Assembly: GCA_022818135.1 (NCBI GenBank)
Contig: JAFMSR010000028.1
Coordinates: forward strand, 289,086 to 353,085
Length of the DNA: 64,000 bases
From: Saxidomus purpurata
Lineage: Eukaryota; Mollusca; Bivalvia; Venerida; Veneridae
Reading direction: 5' to 3'
Shown: in pieces, positions 12,201 through 26,400 of the stretch
Layout of the letters: every line of letters starts with the position of its first letter
How positions within the stretch are numbered: the first letter of the stretch is position 1
The notes under the pieces: generated by a model
The model's input: only the letters and a program-made list of their open reading frames with translations
The model's database searches: none
What the model was told of the DNA's origin: nothing
Made by a program: the position numbers and the translations under genes

Positions 12201-15200
12201 AGGCCAGTACTGGTCGCATTTCATGCCCTAAGAAAGAGATGTATTTCACGGATGTACATAATTTACTTCCAGTATCTACATGTATGTGTGGACATTTCGT
12301 CTGCTTTATATTCAACGCGGATGTTTTAATGTATCTCCTTATCTAAAGCATTATCAACAACTTCGGAAAACTACATACACCTCTCATTTTGAGACAGAAA
12401 AGAACAATACATACATACAATAAATACTTTCTTTCGTGTCAAAGATATAGTCAAACATCTATTGTGCCGTTCGGTACATTGTACATCTCGTTTTTTAAAT
12501 TATTATGTACATAAAATGATATTTGATCGAAGATATATGAAATGGATGGCAAATACTTAGGGAAATTTTAAATACTGAAAGACTGAAGAATTAGCATGTT
12601 CAATGGTCAGCGATGTGTCTTATTCAATTACTCGAATACTTAAATAAGTAATTCGTGCATAATGCAGTATTAATCAGAACAAGAACATTTGCGAGCTGAT
12701 TCATACTTCTTGGGAGTTATATAAGTTCTGTTTCAAAACGTTTCATTGTCCGAGAGATAAGTTATGTACCATTTAAATTCGACAAATTATCACACAGTTA
12801 TGGAAAATGACAAACTGCAAATAGGTTAGAAGCATGGCTATGATTTGAAATAGCAAATTGTAAAATGTTGATAATATTTTACCGATGGTTCGTGTAGGTT
12901 TGTTAACATGACAATTATATCAGTCTTCTCATACCAAACCATCTTCCAGAACGTTTTAAAATTGTCAGTTGTTTTTGTTGTTGGACCTAGAATACAACTA
13001 CCGTAGTTATATTCAAATTAACGACACCTATATACAAACGATTTTGTTATATTAAGGATACTGGATGCCAATAGTGAAGTTATTTAGATGTTTTTAAACT
13101 TTGTTAATTATCCAAAAAGAATAGGTCTATCCTACCTTCTTAACTTAAATTGTTGTCGTTTTAAAATAATTACAATTATTTCATAACTTGTGAATGGGTT
13201 ATACATACAGTGGACAAACAATTGTGAGTCACCATGCTTGTTTTTAAACGGCCGTCTCTAGATCGGGCGTACCAATGTGATTACACAATGTACCTTGAGT
13301 GGATCGGGCGTACATTTCAATTTTCAAACTTGTAGTGTTATCCAGTGATCACCATCCCAAAATGTGAATAAGAAATATTATCTCGGTCAAACTAATTTTT
13401 ACTGTACGAGATCGGTGTTGTTTTCGGGTCGGAGAAGTCGCGCACAAGTAAATTCAATTACAATAACTTCTGGTATTTTGAATAGATTTCGATCTTTGAC
13501 CGAATTTGTTTTTGTAAGGGACACAATATATGATTTTTTCATTGATTGTGTAGAACGTCGTCTGATTTGTTTACGTCATAATTGTGACATCATCAGTATT
13601 TGAAAACTAGGATAGAAACGCTCCAGTGATGATCTAATGATTTGACCTAGGAACTAGGAATTAAAACTGACTCAGGTGCTTTTCAAGTGCAAATAGGTCT
13701 ACAGAAAATAATCTAATGTTTTATTTATCCTATCATTTGTTTTTCATTTACCAATCATAGTATATCATCTTATGTTTTCTTATTTTTGCCTACACATCTA
13801 TTTCTTGCCAAAATAAATTGAATGATTATAAGCAAACAACATGTACATGTCATCATAAAATCGAAAAATAACTGTGAAAGTTTAATTTTCTAAATAAACA
13901 TATTGTTTATGCGTATTAGTTTTCTTTGTTACCGTAATTTCCGGACAATAGTTCGCTTCACTATTTTAGAAATACAACATATAAGCAGCTCCAGAATATT
14001 GGCTGCGGCTGATACGCCGAATATGATGCAAGTATCAAGGCGTTAAAAACAAGCCGCCCCTTTGTGGACATGACAGTTAAGGTATAATTAATCACACTAG
14101 CTCATCTGCTGATATGCGATAGTATACGGTAGTTAATTTACCCACGAAGGCTGTATGAGGCGTAAAAAAATGTTTGTTTCAGGTTTCCCGACCTACCCTA
14201 TTTTTTTTGCCCTGACCCTAGAACATTTTTTGCGTGTTAATATTTTTTAGTATAAATTCATTAAAAGCTATGTTGAATTTGATTTGTTTGATAATAAAAA
14301 TTCCAAAACAAAATTGATTCCCTACCTACCTACCTACCCTATTTTTATGGGGCACCTGAAACAAACATATTTTTTTTAGGCCTGAGTTGGAACGTATTGG
14401 TGAACTGTTTTCAAACAGCGTAAAAACTTAAATGTGCCATTCTGTGCACTCAAATACCAATCTAAAACATAAAAAATATCATAAAGGTCGTTTGGAACTA
14501 CCAATTCAAAAAAATAAAAAGGTCATGTAGGCTGTTTGCCGCATAGGCCACATCTACGAATATTCATCTTTTATAAAAAGATTTTATTATTTTTTTGTAA
14601 AAAAATGTTTGTTTCAGGTTTCCCGACCTACCCTATTTTTTTGCCCTGACCCTAGAACATTTTTTGCGTGTTAATATTTTTTAGTATAAATTCATTAAAA
14701 GCTATGTTGAATTTGATTTGTTTGATAATAAAAATTCCAAAACAAAATTGATTCCCTACCTACCTACCTACCCTATTTTTATGGGGCACCTGAAACAAAC
14801 ATATTTTTTTTAGGCCTGAGTTGGAACGTATTGGTGAACTGTTTTCAAACAGCGTAAAAACTTAAATGTGCCATTCTGTGCACTCAAATACCAATCTAAA
14901 ACATAAAAAATATCATAAAGGTCGTTTGGAACTACCAATTCAAAAAAATAAAAAGGTCATGTAGGCTGTTTGCCGCATAGGCCACATCTACGAATATTCA
15001 TCTTTTATATGTATAGGCCGCGGCCTATTGTCAGGAAATTACGGTATATCATTTTCCATTCACCTGTAGCAATTTTGAAGCAAAATTTGAGAAAAAGTGT
15101 TTTTCATTTTTTTCATACTCATCCACTATCCACATACTGTTAATAATACTTGTTGTTATGGTTTGACACGTATTAAACATTTGTAAAACGTGAAAAAAAT

Positions 15201-18200
15201 GTTTTCAAAGTGCTCTATATTCACAAAAACATGCCTAGCTTCAAAAACCAATGGACTTATAAAATATATGTATTTGACGACATACGCCAGTTTCATTTTG
15301 CGGCAACAACGTTATCACTTGGCTATAGAAAATAACAAGTTTAGTTGTAGCACCCTCTTCTCTTCAAGGAAAAGGTAAGGTCGATTGACGAACGATTGAA
15401 TATCATTTATTGACACTGTGATATTCAGTGTACACATTTTCAAAATTGTTTGATGAAACTCATTTACATAGTCTCATTAATTCAATTATGTTCATAGATG
15501 CATCTTAAAAATAGATTCTTACAATTGTGTTACAGAAAAGTACTACATGTAACATGTATTCTAAACATATCTACTAAGACTGAAGTAAAAATCTCACTTA
15601 TCATATAATAGTTCGAATATCATATAAAAAAGTGCTCCTTAGAACATAATTCTATTTTTTGTTTAGAAAACATTTATCCTTTAATTGGATTACTTGATAT
15701 CCTGTGTATATTGAGTAATTTCCTTCTTGTCCTATGAAGAAGAAAAAAGATTTGAACTTACCTAGAGATGCAATGTATGCGTTGTTTTTGGCATATCCCT
15801 GAAATAACAAATACAATCTTTAAACACCAGTGCCAGTAAATTGTTCATTGCAATACGTAATTGCTGTTATATGACTAGACATGATTGATTCAAAAGACAA
15901 CTGAATACTACACTACTTTGACAGATATTTTAAAACTTAAAATAAAACACGCCCTAAATGTACCATACATACGTGAATATAGCAAGCATTTATGAAGAAA
16001 TCAGGCTGACCCAGTATCTTTACTCTTGAATGGTCATCTGCAAGTGGGAAAATACCAGTTAGAATATAATCTATCTAAATAATATTCTATTTAATAATAC
16101 ATGTAGTAAATGATAATTACTTGAAAGAAGGTGTAGACTCCGCTTTACATTCCGCTTGCCATTCAATATTTAAAGCCATACTCTAAGGAATAACTCATTT
16201 CTAATATGTGTCATTTTCAAAAGACAATCATGAATTTCACTTTATACGGAGGTCGACATCATTTAAAGTGTGTTATTGAATATTTCGATTTTATCTACTA
16301 ATATTGACGGTTCGGCAATAAACCCTGCTGTGTTGTTTCTTTGCAGTATTTTGTTGGATATCCTCACATTCATGTAGTAAAGCATGTTACCCAACACTCT
16401 TAGCTTAAGTTTAAAACAAATCTCCTCTTTATAAAATGTATCAATTAAAGTGAATAATCTGCTATTTAATAGTCTCATTTGTCCTATTTGAAATGAAAGA
16501 TAAATGAAAGTAATGAATTTACGTAACGAATATGTTTACTACATTTTCTTTGTTGACTGAATACACTATATTTAAATATGATACTATAAGAAATTTATTG
16601 TCACAAAAGAATCATTCTCTAAAATGCAATTTATTTATTTCTTGAATGAATAATTAATATATTAAGCTCTGTGCCGTTTCACCTGAAGTATCGTCCCGGA
16701 ACCCAATTGTGGGATTAAAAGAAATATCAAATATATCTCGAAACTTCCGTCGAAAAATATTAAAAAGTAGCATTACTTAATATAATATGAATTAGGGCCA
16801 TTGGAAACATGAATACAATCTATGATGAACGGGTATTAAAATTATGTGGTAAGAAAAATGAAAATGAAAACAAATGTATGATAATGCATAAGGCGTGTAA
16901 AATACAAAAAAAACATTGCTTACAATCAAACACCTGATACACACAAAACGGGACAAAATAGAAACAACCTCTTGATCAGTATTTAAAAAAAAACAAAAAC
17001 AAAAACAATCACACATATTGAAAAGTATTACTAATTATGTAATACAAACAAATAAAAATCTGTTAAGTCAAATCAGAAAGAAAAACTTATTTTTGGTATT
17101 GAAATGAAAGTCTTCTATCAAATCTAGAAGTTAAAGTAAAGGCAACCAATAATTTATTCTTATTTGTAGAACAATAAATAACATAAGCAGGGATGTCTTT
17201 CTACATTTGCATAAGACAGCGTTTGCTGCTAATATAAAAAGAATTATGAGGTTAAGAGGAAATTGCAGTTTTTACTTCAGGAATGTGTAATAAATGACCC
17301 GCCTAATATTTATTAAACTAAAGTTAATTGAGTGGGCATATGATACTTATATTTTACCAATTGCTACTAGAAAAAAACTGTATACATAAACGTTAAGTGA
17401 ACTAAGTATTCAAGGTTTATATGTAATGTTTTATAAGAACTTAGAATTCAGAACTTCAAACGATTCACGACAGGAAACATGACAAATATCTATATTGCAA
17501 GGATTGTCTAAACCTTACACTTATAAAAGTCTGTTGAGATTGAAAGGTCTTTTTCCTCTTGAAGTTTTTTTCTTTCTTTAAGAAAATAACTCCATCGAAA
17601 AATTGTCTCAATCAAAGCTCATCTCAACAAGATAGAGTCAAGGGAATGAGAAATTGTGAAGATGTTGTAATTGTTGAGAAAAGACATGAGTAATGACTCT
17701 AATGACTCATGCCGGTCTATCATAACCTCAATACGAGCTCGAAATAGTTACCACAGTTTTACCTTTTGACATTACCTCGTCCCTCTTTCCTCCCGTGTAA
17801 GCAGCTGATCTAAAAATCAACAAAATTACTTTATCACAAACAAATACAAGCGTACTTTTTTATTTACTTACATGGATAAATCCCGTTGTATCTATTTAGC
17901 GCTATGTTTTCTGGCTTTCTGGCACATGTACATGGTTTTTGTAGGCCCGTGGGTAATTTCTGATTTTAAATATAAGAAAAGAAAGTCATTTTGAAATTTA
18001 AGAACATCATAACAAAATCATAACATTTAACAAAATATCTTTATGACGAGTTCGGGGGCTACATAATGCGTAATCTATATATCGCAATTAAATCGCGTTC
18101 CAGTGTTAAAACTTTAACAAAAAACTTATTACATGACCAGAAAGCTATAATTGTAAAACGGGTATCGTTACCGTAAATTTATATCGACCATTAAACGTAA

Positions 18201-21200
18201 AATTTTAATGACATCTTCTGTAAACAACACCGTTTTGGTTGTCCATAAACTGAGACGTCGCGCATGCTAACCCGACACAAAGACGTAACGTAAAAATAGC
18301 GATTTCCAGCGTCAGCTTAAAACTGCGTTAATTTTTGGTCGTTTTTAATCATGTTGAAACTAGAAGAATTGTGTACTCAATATCTTTATCAAAAGAGTCA
18401 AAGGGTTTACAATATAAATAGAGCTCTAACAGTTTTGTAGTACGTGTATTCTATATACGTGTATATTTCTTGTTTTTGATCATACAAAATTATTTTAAAT
18501 ATTTAGAAAACATTTAACTCAAATGAGCGTATGAAGCCTTTAATTCATGCGTCTAAATATATAACTACAATAATCAAAGAATTCTTCTGTGTCGTTCGAA
18601 AGTTCAGCCATTTTACAGAGGTACATCACGCTTTTTGCGGGAACGGATGTTTTCACCGTGTCTTATAGACCTCTTTTTACTTGCTGACCACAGTGACTGT
18701 TCTCTGCGTTTGTCGTGCTTTTCTTGTATCCTGAATGTTTTTAAAAGAGTTTCTGATACCAAGAATCAACATACTACATCGAATATAACGCTTAACGTTA
18801 TAATCGTCAAAATGAGCAGACGGGACATTATTCTTCAAAATGATAATCATCGAATTTGAATACCAATTGTAAGTATTTTGCTTCAAATTTACAATGCTAT
18901 TATGCCATTTTATTCATTAGTCAATACCTTACCTATTTCGTTCATTTTAAAGACTATGAAAATTAGCACTACGATTTGAGGCGCACACTTTTAAAAAACG
19001 GGACACTTCTTCTCCACACGCAATTTTGCAATTTAAGTGGTAAAATAAAACGTATCCAGGCAAATTATACAGATTTAAGTTCACGCTTAGAAGACAAAAA
19101 TAGTATTTCATATTTGATATTTCATACCGTTTGGAATTATATTGAAATAGATTAAAGAGCATACCATATCAGTGTTTATGTTCTCGGAACGTTATTTTGA
19201 AGATCTTACGCAATTTCGATGAATATTTAAATAAGCATTACTCAACAGCCTCTTTTTATTTTTTACGGTCTGGACGTCATTTCATGTCTTATGGTCTTTT
19301 CCTGGGTGGGAATACAAGTGGTTAATGAATAACATTTCCAGCTATATGGAAAAAATGATTTTCATTATACATCTTACGCAACGTTATTTTCAGGCATTTC
19401 GTTGGTGTGTGCATACTGTGTCGCATCTGGTATATAATTTAAACACAAAAAGTATACCACAAGAATCAAGCGTTTATTATGAACACATTCATATATAACT
19501 TTAAGCGTTTATGTTTTCAAAATAACACTATGTAACGTTGTGTCGGGTTAGCTTGCTCGACGTCTGAGAATTCTGTTGTTTGTAATTTAGATGTTTGTTG
19601 ACAGTATAAATATAATGAGTTTTTTTAGTTTGCATTAGGGCTTCATTAGGGAAGTTAAAAATAATGAGTTACGATACGCTTTAACAAACCAGTTTAATCA
19701 AAAATATCCTAACCTTGTAATCAAAACTAAAAGCATCCTCACTCCTGTCCAACACATAGGCAAATAATTCTGATACTCTTATTTTGTCAATGTTTTCAAT
19801 TGCTTCAAGAGAATTGCAGTATTCTGTTTTCTCTGAATATAATGGTGGGGCATCATCCAACTCTTGTAAAGTACTCAAAGATGTATCTTCGTGCTTTGAA
19901 TGTTTCGTGCTCGTTTTCTGTTTTCGTGGTTTACCTGAACAAATAACCTCTATGTAGCCAAAATGACAAAGAAAAATGTTTTCATTCCGAAAATGTAGGT
20001 GGACTATTCTTTGTGTCTTATTTAAGAAATGTAAATGGTCGGCTAGTAGATAAACATTGATTTCGGAATATTGCTTGTGAACTATTTTAAGATGTACCAG
20101 ATTATCGTTTACATTTAATGCAATATGCTGCTACTTCCGTGAAAGTGTTACCTCCGTAAAGTCAAATATAGTTTACTTCTATACATTAAGTTCAGCAACA
20201 GCGAAGATTTTTACTATTATTAAACATATTAGAATGAAAATATGAAACAGAACTTCATTTATCCCAACCTGTCATAGACTGCTTAAGTAAGCTTACCCGT
20301 GAACGGTATATTTTGGTATAACTTGCTGGAATTATCTTCTTTTCTATAAGCAAATGAAAAGTGAGTGGAGAGTTGAACAATAAAATATATATTTAAACAT
20401 TCTCGTTTCCGTCTTTGAAACTGTTTCAATATAACCATGTGACACCCACATTATAATTTAAACTGATTTCTAAGAACAAGAGTCGGTTTAACAGCTCGTA
20501 CGTTTTGTCCTTCTTTCGGAGAGAACACTCATTTTGTTTTATAAATTATTGCATTGTATTGCAGTGAATTGCATGAGACTGTACTGTACTGTACTGTACT
20601 GTACTGTACTGTACTGTACTGTACTGTACTGTACTGTACTGTACTGTACTGTACTGTACTGTACTGTACTGTACTGTACTGTACTGTACGAAACGTTCAT
20701 TGTCCATTAATGCATGTGGTTGTGAGATATTGTAACAGAAATTGCCAAATATTGAATTTCTTTACCTTTTTGCTGGTGTTGATTACTAACAGTAATTATT
20801 AAAATGTGTTAAGAAATTCTGACTTTTTGAGTTTCAAAAAGCACAACGCTTAGATATTAGATACTGATCAGTCACGTAAGAAATAAAGTCGTATCGCAAA
20901 TCGGACTAGATCAAAAACTGCCCCATAATTCTAATAATATAAACGTTGTCAATCTAAAAACATACTGTGCAGGTATAATTTGTATAATTCGTTAAAATTG
21001 CCTCTCCATAACCTATCAACAAAATCTGTCATTGTCCTGAAAATTAAAAAAAAAAGTTATGCGCGGCTATGTCGTTAGACCACTCAATGTTGGTGATAAT
21101 ATCCCCATTCTAATATGTCAGCTAATATGAAAGTGAATGCAAGTATTATTGAATGCACATACATATTGTTTATTCCGCATATATTAGTTATGGGAGACGG

Positions 21201-24200
21201 AAATTATTTATCAACGGTACACATCCTGATTTTTTTTGTCCACGTGTAGATATATTTTATAATAAAGGGTCTAGCAAGCCGAGAAAATGTAGAAATAATG
21301 AGGAAATGTAGTTTGTATTTAAGAGATTTTATACAGAAAACAGTAGAAACTTAATATTTTACATTTAAACCTATATTGTGATATCCACATAATTCGATAA
21401 TTCCCTGTATTTTAGAAATGTGTTTTGTTTTATCTAAGTGGTATCACAATGGTCATTTTTTGACAAAGTGTGCAACCATCGCAGACTTGCACTGGAATTT
21501 TTATGATTGTGTTCAAAAAGGACAATTTGCAATAATTAATTATGAGACTTAATCCGTGGTGTTATGCATCTTTGCGATACATCTACTGCAGGGTGTTTGT
21601 TGATTGTATCAGTAACAACATATTTTATAGTAATACCCTATTTATTTCACAGTTAAGATATTGCATAAACCAATGAAAGAAAGGAACATTTTAAGACCGA
21701 TTTAGAAGAGCTTTATTTAATGCAATTATTATTATCAATAAGTGCCATGGGCGATCAAAAAGATTTAACAACAGAATAGTTTTTTTGTTCTAATTTTGCA
21801 CGATAGACGTGCGCTATGTCATTTTAGAAAGATGAACACTCCTACCATCTTCTGTATATAAATATTCCTACTATAGTTAGTGCTACAACTACTGTAATTG
21901 TACCAAAGACACTTCCAGCTACAGTGCCTGTCAAATCCTCGGACTGTTTCATCTTAATGTCAGGTTCTGAAATTAACATACATGTAATTGTCGAGAACAA
22001 AATTAATCTTTTAGTATGTTATGTTTCTTATATGAAAACATAGCCATAGATGGAAAGAGATTGCATTGTGCCCAAAATAAGACATCTTTTTAAATGGACA
22101 AGCTGTGCCAAATGTTTATGCTACCCATTAGTTTGGTATCTAGGAGCATTTTGTTCCGGTTACACTGTTTTGAATGCATCGCATAATTTATGTTATATGA
22201 TTCTGATTGTTGACTGATTAACTAGCGGTATATGTATGTGGGCGTACTGATCTATCATATCCCCTGACGTTCGAATATAGAACTGTATACAGATATGAAT
22301 TAAATTTGCACATATTCTTTGACCCATATTCTTGGCATATTGAAGTAAATACTTGGTATTTGTACAATTTTTTTGTTTTACATAAATTATGTATTGTTTA
22401 ATTTCGACGGCATGAAACGTATTTTTTCTTCAACGAGAATATGCCAGATATCAATACCAACGCCTAATAAACAATAATTTAGCGTTTAACGAATTAAAGG
22501 GAACTTACTATGTTATTTCGCTACATTTTTGTACAAGTGCACGTCTGTGATATTGTGACAAAAGGTGATCTGCACCTTTGCAATATTTTGACGTTAAAAT
22601 TTATTTAATCTGAAAATCGATAATTATCTTTCAATGTATAAGCAGCAGGTCAACTGATCAAATTATAGATCAGTTCAAGAATGTTTGGCTTTAACAACTG
22701 CATGCGTAAGTGAAAAAGAAAAATTCGGAACTTGACAAATAAGGCAATGGCCGTTTCTTTGTGCTGCAGTTTAATTGCTCCATCTTTACGTATTTTGTGT
22801 GTCTTCTGTTAATCGTTGCAACTGGCATTTTTACAATATATTCTAGTGTTTTATTGTTTTTCTTTCACTTACAAATTGTCTGAAAATGCTTAGACTATTT
22901 AAAGAGTTGTCAAGTCAAAACATTTAAGCGATAGTAATAAAAGATGCAAATGTCTCATAGCAAACCTTTTTGTAACAATGATCAACGTTTTAGGGATATT
23001 GTTAGTTCCTAGATTATTTGTAGCCCACAAAACAAGCTGGTAAACAGATCCACTAGAAAGTCCGGTTATCGTATAGTTCATTATTTTGCTGTCTATTTCC
23101 TCTATTGAAATATTTGTAAAGACGTACGGAGAAGATTTGTTATACTGGAGAATAAATGTCTGCCTTAAACCGCCTCCGTAACCCTTTGTCCAAAAAAGTG
23201 TTACTTCTGTTGTGCTTAGTGAGTTTTCACTAAAATTGAATCCTGAAACCGGATCAGGCAAGTCTGAAAAAAGAAATAACAATACATCATATATATTAGA
23301 AACAATCTACGACTACCCTTTGTATATTTTCGGATGTTATTCGGAGTTTACATTTTTTACATTAACATTAATAGGTACCACGGTCTCTAAGGAAAAGTAA
23401 AGCTATATAACGTAATATGTGATCAAAGTGGTTCTAATTTCATTGTTGTAATTCTAATTACGAAAGTTAGCGGTACGTGTTTATCAACGACTGAATGGGG
23501 CATTAAATGCATGAATGTATAAAATATAAATTATCCGAAATTTATCCAAAACCTTCCATTCAAAAAAGAAGGTATCAACTTGTTTTATTCCCAAGTTTCA
23601 AGTATATGATGCCAGGAGGTTGTAGAAACATTAATTAAACGTTTCCGGTTCTATTTTGTTAATAATTCGTGTTGCTTCGTTAGTTTCGAAAAACGGCAAT
23701 ATATTCGGATACTGCACACCAATTCACGTATATGAGACTAACATAATTTCGATTCTAACAATACACTTGTATTGAATGTAAAAATATCAAATAATTGGTC
23801 ACGTATAAAATGATGAATATTTGGGGGAAAATATATCAAAATGGTAGTTTGATCCGCTATAGGATCATACGTGTGCTAAGCACGACACAGACGCAAAATC
23901 ATAATCATAGGTCAGATATTATATTTTAAATAGAATGAGTAAAATTTTGGCATAACTGAAAATAATTCAAACACTTCCTCAGAGGTAAGTACACATTTGT
24001 CTTTTCAGAAAGTAATTGTCCTACCTGCAACAGATAATTGAAACAGCTGCCTATTACCACCATTGGAATTGTTGTATATAACACGATATTTTCCAGAATA
24101 AAAATTTGTTACGTTCAACACTGTCAACTTTGTATGCAATCCGGATGTTGATATTTGTATTCTATTTGACTCATTTGTAAGTGGTGTCCATTGTGATGGC

Positions 24201-26339
24201 TTCGTTTCCCGTTCCCATTGGAACGTTGTGTTTCCAGGTTCCAAAAAATCCATAGCGATAAAACTCAAGAGCGCGGGCACATATTTAAAAGTGGTAAAGT
24301 TTTCCTTTAAACTATCATTTACTGGACGTGGTGGACCTGTAGTGTTAAATTTATTATTATTAACCGGGTAAAAGAGGCATAGTTATTAATTCATTACGAA
24401 CTTCTTTCATTTTCCTTCTGAGTTGAAATAATATTTTCAAGTTCAAACAACAAAGTAAACATAAACATTATTTGGAGAAAAAGAATCAAGGTTTTCAAAA
24501 AATCTTTAATTCATCGTTTTACGTAATATCTTACAGCATTTTTTTATAACCACGGATTTCTTACGATTGGCATAAACTCGAAAGAATGGGTGCTTTATCA
24601 TAATCTAATTGATGAAACTAGACCTCTAGATACCGAACTATTCTTTAAAAAGAAATATCATTTTAACTGAATCAAAATAAGTATATCTTTCGGTTTGTTT
24701 AATTTTGAATGCCCGAATCTAAAAAATTATTGTTTGAAATGCTAGCGTAATTTCTCTTGAAGGAAATAATTGTATTACTTAACACATCTGGTTCATAACC
24801 TTAAATATTTACAAATAGTGAATAAAAGAAATCTCACAAACCTACATTTAACATATAGAGTAAGTCGTTTTCCCGAAAGTTTTCCATAATTGTATTTGTT
24901 GACCGAAGAACAGTAGTATACTCCTGCATTACTGCAAGAAAGGTTGTTCACAATGTGTGTAAGATTCCTTGCGTCTGACTTCGTAATAAGTGAAGTGCCC
25001 TTGAATGTTACATTTATTGTTGAGCCTGGATTACTGTCAACTTCACAGCTAAACGTAACATTGTCCGTCTGGTTGGATATAACAATACCGTCGTTTCTAT
25101 GTCCCTTAATATAAAAATCTGACACTTCAGCTGCATCTGTAAACATATTTTGATGAAGAATTTGATCATACATGTAGATGACTGTTGTTGCATTGTTAAA
25201 TCTAAATCGGCATATTTGTACTAATTATTTCTGCAATATTTTATTTTTTATGCAAATTAACACTGTGGATTTGCCCATCTGTAGAGTTACAATTTCTGAG
25301 GAAATATGACATTTTATTAAAAGCGAGCTATATGTTTAAAATTTTGGACTTTAGGAAGTGACAGTGACTATTTACTTTCTTATACGAGTTAACACAGTTA
25401 TGAAAATTTCACCTGTATTTGTAAAGGAACGTGACTAAGACTTTGTATGTGATGGTATGCTATTAAAAAGAAAATATTCGGCCATTTCGTTAATTCTAAA
25501 GGTGAAATAGTTTCGTATAATTAAGATGCTATTCCTTTCCGTTCGCCTGAACATTCTCAATTAAAGAATTTTGTTACTTCATTATTTGTTCATACGTACA
25601 TAAAATATGTATCGATATGCTCTTGCTTGATGATCCAATTTGAGCGTCACCAAAACTCCTCTGCATGAAATTGGAAGCATTGCATGTGTACTTGCCACTT
25701 TGACGTTTGCTTACATTGTGAATTTCTAACATAGATGTAGATGCATTAACAGGTCCTATCCATGTGTAGTAACTGACTGCGGGTTTACTAACAGCAAAAC
25801 AGCTTAAATTGAACGATTGATATTCTTCTACATCAGTACTTTCATCTACTACTTCTGCTGTTGATTTTGTACCGTTATAAAGCAAAACCTGTGGTGTGTT
25901 AGGGGGATCTGCAATTTAACAACGTTCATACTCTTAATATCGCAAAGTATAGCAATTTATTGTGCTTATAAATTAATGTATAAACAAAAGCAATGATCTT
26001 CGAAAAAGGTTGCATTCATGTTATAATTTTCACCTGTACAACGACTTGGTTTAAACAGTAAAGACAACAATATCACTTCGGTAAGAATGGCCGTCGAAAA
26101 TGCGGAAACACCAATTTCGTTTATATGCGAATGAGGTCCGAATAAATAGTAATTTGGGCATCCAGGATAGTGTCCATGTATTAAAAGGTCAAGACTTTGT
26201 GACGCCTGAAATACTCATAGTAATATGTAATTTGGGCATCCAGGATAGTGTCAATGTATTAAAAGGTCAAGACTTTGTGACGCCTGACATACTCCTTTGT
26301 GACGCCTGACATACTCATAGCAATATTCAAGACATATTC

Positions 26340-26400
<61 letters not shown>

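Larger units (their letters stand above)
13932..15044. mobile_element. TA-flanked non-autonomous DNA transposon
   Basis: Left end CCGTAATTTCCGGACAATAG; right end, read inward, CCGTAATTTCCTGACAATAG, differing at one base. Both are preceded by TA, as expected for Tc1/mariner-type target duplication. There is no coding capacity. Two near-identical copies of a shorter MITE sit inside. Assignment to Tc1/mariner rests on the TA duplication and short inverted ends alone. Confidence 0.7.
12987..15761 (-). other. Intron between exons 16 and 17, hosting a nested transposon
   Basis: 2.8 kb intron. Most of its interest is the element at 13932-15044. A short repeated phrase GATCGGGCGTAC occurs at 13262 and 13302. 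No exon seen. Confidence 0.6.

Noticed and set aside
17776..17809. 34-nt stretch on the minus strand with good acceptor (GATTTTTAG) and donor (GTAATG) between exons 14 and 15.
   Set aside because: 34 nt is not a multiple of three, and exons 14 and 15 already join in phase to give YDHSRV; including it would break D1.
20554..20802. Plus-strand frame with repeated YCTVL.
   Set aside because: Translation of the (GTACT)n microsatellite.
22506..22541. Minus-strand segment before a GTAAGT donor, considered as an exon between FN3 and transmembrane exons.
   Set aside because: In the frame required by exon 10 it contains a TAA stop.
22873..22879. 7-nt minus-strand segment between TTTTCAG and GTAAGT, considered as a microexon fixing the FN3-transmembrane phase.
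   Set aside because: Its length (3n+1) does not supply the needed 3n+2, and joining it leads to a stop in exon 10.
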